From assembly GCA_964354345.1 (NCBI GenBank), contig CAYGZL010000133.1, forward strand, positions 1 to 14,142: a DNA stretch of 14,142 bases, read 5' to 3'. How positions within the stretch are numbered: position 1 is the stretch's first letter; every line of letters begins with the position of its first letter. The notes beneath the pieces are model-generated. The model ran no database searches and had not been told where the DNA came from. It saw only the letters and a list, made by a program, of their open reading frames with translations. The translations under genes and the position numbers were made by a program. Positions 13,084 through 14,142 of the stretch are shown one piece after another. The stretch comes from CAYGZL01 sp964354345. GTDB taxonomy: Bacteria; Chloroflexota; Anaerolineae; Anaerolineales; UBA4823.

Positions 13084-14142
13084 TTACCGGGGAAGCAATT
13101 CGATCTCTATGAACCAATCTGCTTGAAGCGGAGCTTCCAATAAAATCAGTGGAAAGGGCAAACGATGACCGGCTGGATAGTCAATGTTCGGATCTTCCGG
13201 CATGTCTAGCAATAAACGCGAGCTGGTGAATGATTGGAGGGAGAGCGCCAGGTCGCTGCGAATCTGCACGCGCAGGTCATTGGTGATCCATACGGACCAA
13301 CCCTGGGTGTCCTGTTCGAACTGGAATAGAGTAGCCCAGCCTGGCGAGAACCGCATCCAGGGATCCAATAGTAGAGGTAACTGGAGAGAGACTGCTTGAT
13401 CCGCTGGATAATTCCGTCCTTCGACACGCAAACCGGAGTTGAGTAAGGAGTAAACCAGGTGACCACCATCAGGATATACGAAATCCAGATAGCCGTCCCC
13501 TGCCTCCAGCCGGGCAGGCATCTCGGGGTTTATAAACGCGCCCGGAATAGATAGCGGGTCCGCTGATAAGCCGCGGCTCAGGTTCCACTCAGCCGGATCG
13601 CCCAATCCGCTGGTGAGTTGGGTTGAAGGACCGATTAGCTGGTGATCGCTACCATCCTGGGTGCGACCAAAGGCATAACGCAGCATACCACTGCGTTGGT
13701 CAATCAAAGCCAGGAAGTCAGGCGAAGATAACACACAGGTGGCAGGGACTGACGCCACCTTACCGGCTGTACACCCTGAAGCTTGTACAGGATTCATGGC
13801 CCAGGCGGTTGCGATATGAATTAAGTTGACTTCGTCAAGGAAATTGGAGCGCAACTCCGCCAGAGCATCTCTGGGCGCGGGTGGGGCAGGTTGGTAAAGC
13901 CCCCATAAGGTTAGCCAGGCGTCGCGTTGGAGTATGTTGGTGGCGGATTGGGAAAAGACTTCGAATTGATCCAGCCCTGGTTGCGTCGCGCGAGCCTGGG
14001 GATTGGGGGATGGCGCTGCTTCGGAAGGCGAGTAGGCCAGCAAATCCTGCAGGTTTAATAATCGTATCCAGGGATGGGTGTTCAGGTAATAAAAAGCGGC
14101 GCGCGCAATTTGAGGATTGCCCCAGGTGCTGTTGGGCAGGCT
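13084..14142 (-). CDS. Unrecognised protein, 3' part only (start outside window)
   Basis: The frame is open from the window edge to a TAA at 13084-13086, giving 352 residues of a longer protein; the beginning lies beyond 14142. A TTG at 14043 is not needed as a start, because the 33 upstream codons are open and protein-like (TWGNPQIARAAFYYL, then HPWIRLLNLQDL). A Pro/Ser/Ala-rich linker follows (about 38-57), then a helical stretch (60-110), then a beta-rich C-terminal half with many Trp, Tyr and Gly. Two cysteines, 124 and 136, bracket a short loop and could form a disulfide, hinting at an exported protein. The pattern recalls the C-terminal accessory part of large secreted or carbohydrate-active proteins, but I see no catalytic motif and assign no function. 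Confidence 0.75.
   Translation of the reverse strand, partial: SLPNSTWGNPQIARAAFYYLNTHPWIRLLNLQDLLAYSPSEAAPSPNPQARATQPGLDQFEVFSQSATNILQRDAWLTLWGLYQPAPPAPRDALAELRSNFLDEVNLIHIATAWAMNPVQASGCTAGKVASVPATCVLSSPDFLALIDQRSGMLRYAFGRTQDGSDHQLIGPSTQLTSGLGDPAEWNLSRGLSADPLSIPGAFINPEMPARLEAGDGYLDFVYPDGGHLVYSLLNSGLRVEGRNYPADQAVSLQLPLLLDPWMRFSPGWATLFQFEQDTQGWSVWITNDLRVQIRSDLALSLQSFTSSRLLLDMPEDPNIDYPAGHRLPFPLILLEAPLQADWFIEIELLPR

Noticed and set aside
1..14142. Mobile elements, CRISPR arrays or a defence cluster
   Set aside because: No transposase, integrase, phage protein, cas gene or spaced direct-repeat array was seen on either strand.

Overview
This window looks like ordinary chromosomal housekeeping DNA from a bacterium, most likely a member of the Chloroflexota (Anaerolineae-like). 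That placement is inferred from gene content and protein character, not proven. No mobile element, CRISPR array, prophage gene or rRNA is visible. Base composition is moderate and similar throughout, with no obvious transferred island.

Layout. The left edge holds a minus-strand tRNA-Pro(CGG) with a good promoter. Divergent from it runs a plus-strand block, yebC-ruvC-ruvA, giving a translation factor/regulator and the Holliday-junction resolvase plus branch-migration subunit; ruvB is not in the window. After a 202-bp leader with a sigma70-type promoter, a 16-bp dyad and a possible micro-ORF comes an F1-only ATP synthase operon: atpA-atpG-atpD-atpC. The Fo genes and atpH (delta) are not beside it. 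The operon continues 5 bp later into an mreB-like gene whose ATPase residues are substituted, and it ends at a strong bidirectional terminator shared with the convergent redox regulator gene rex. Divergent from rex is an obg-nadD operon (GTPase for 50S assembly; NAD biosynthesis). nadD meets a convergent minus-strand operon tail to tail within a shared TTAA. That operon is an alpha/beta-hydrolase with a helical, TPR-like N-terminus, followed by glnA (type I glutamine synthetase). The right edge holds the 3' part of an unrecognised minus-strand gene.

How the genes fit together. F1-ATPase, Rex (NADH/NAD+ sensor), NadD (NAD synthesis) and GlnA are all central energy, redox or nitrogen functions, but I see no sequence evidence that they form one system. 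The most interesting points are: (1) an MreB paralogue in the ATP synthase operon that lacks the residues needed for ATP hydrolysis; (2) the F1-only operon, with an AtpA carrying an extra segment of about 40 residues; (3) two micro-ORFs with their own Shine-Dalgarno sequences, ahead of atpA and atpD, the second overlapping the atpD start; (4) a glutamine synthetase with a GSI-beta-like body but Phe at the adenylylation Tyr position; and (5) inverted repeats placed over or beside promoters. I did not find a convincing wholly new multi-gene system.
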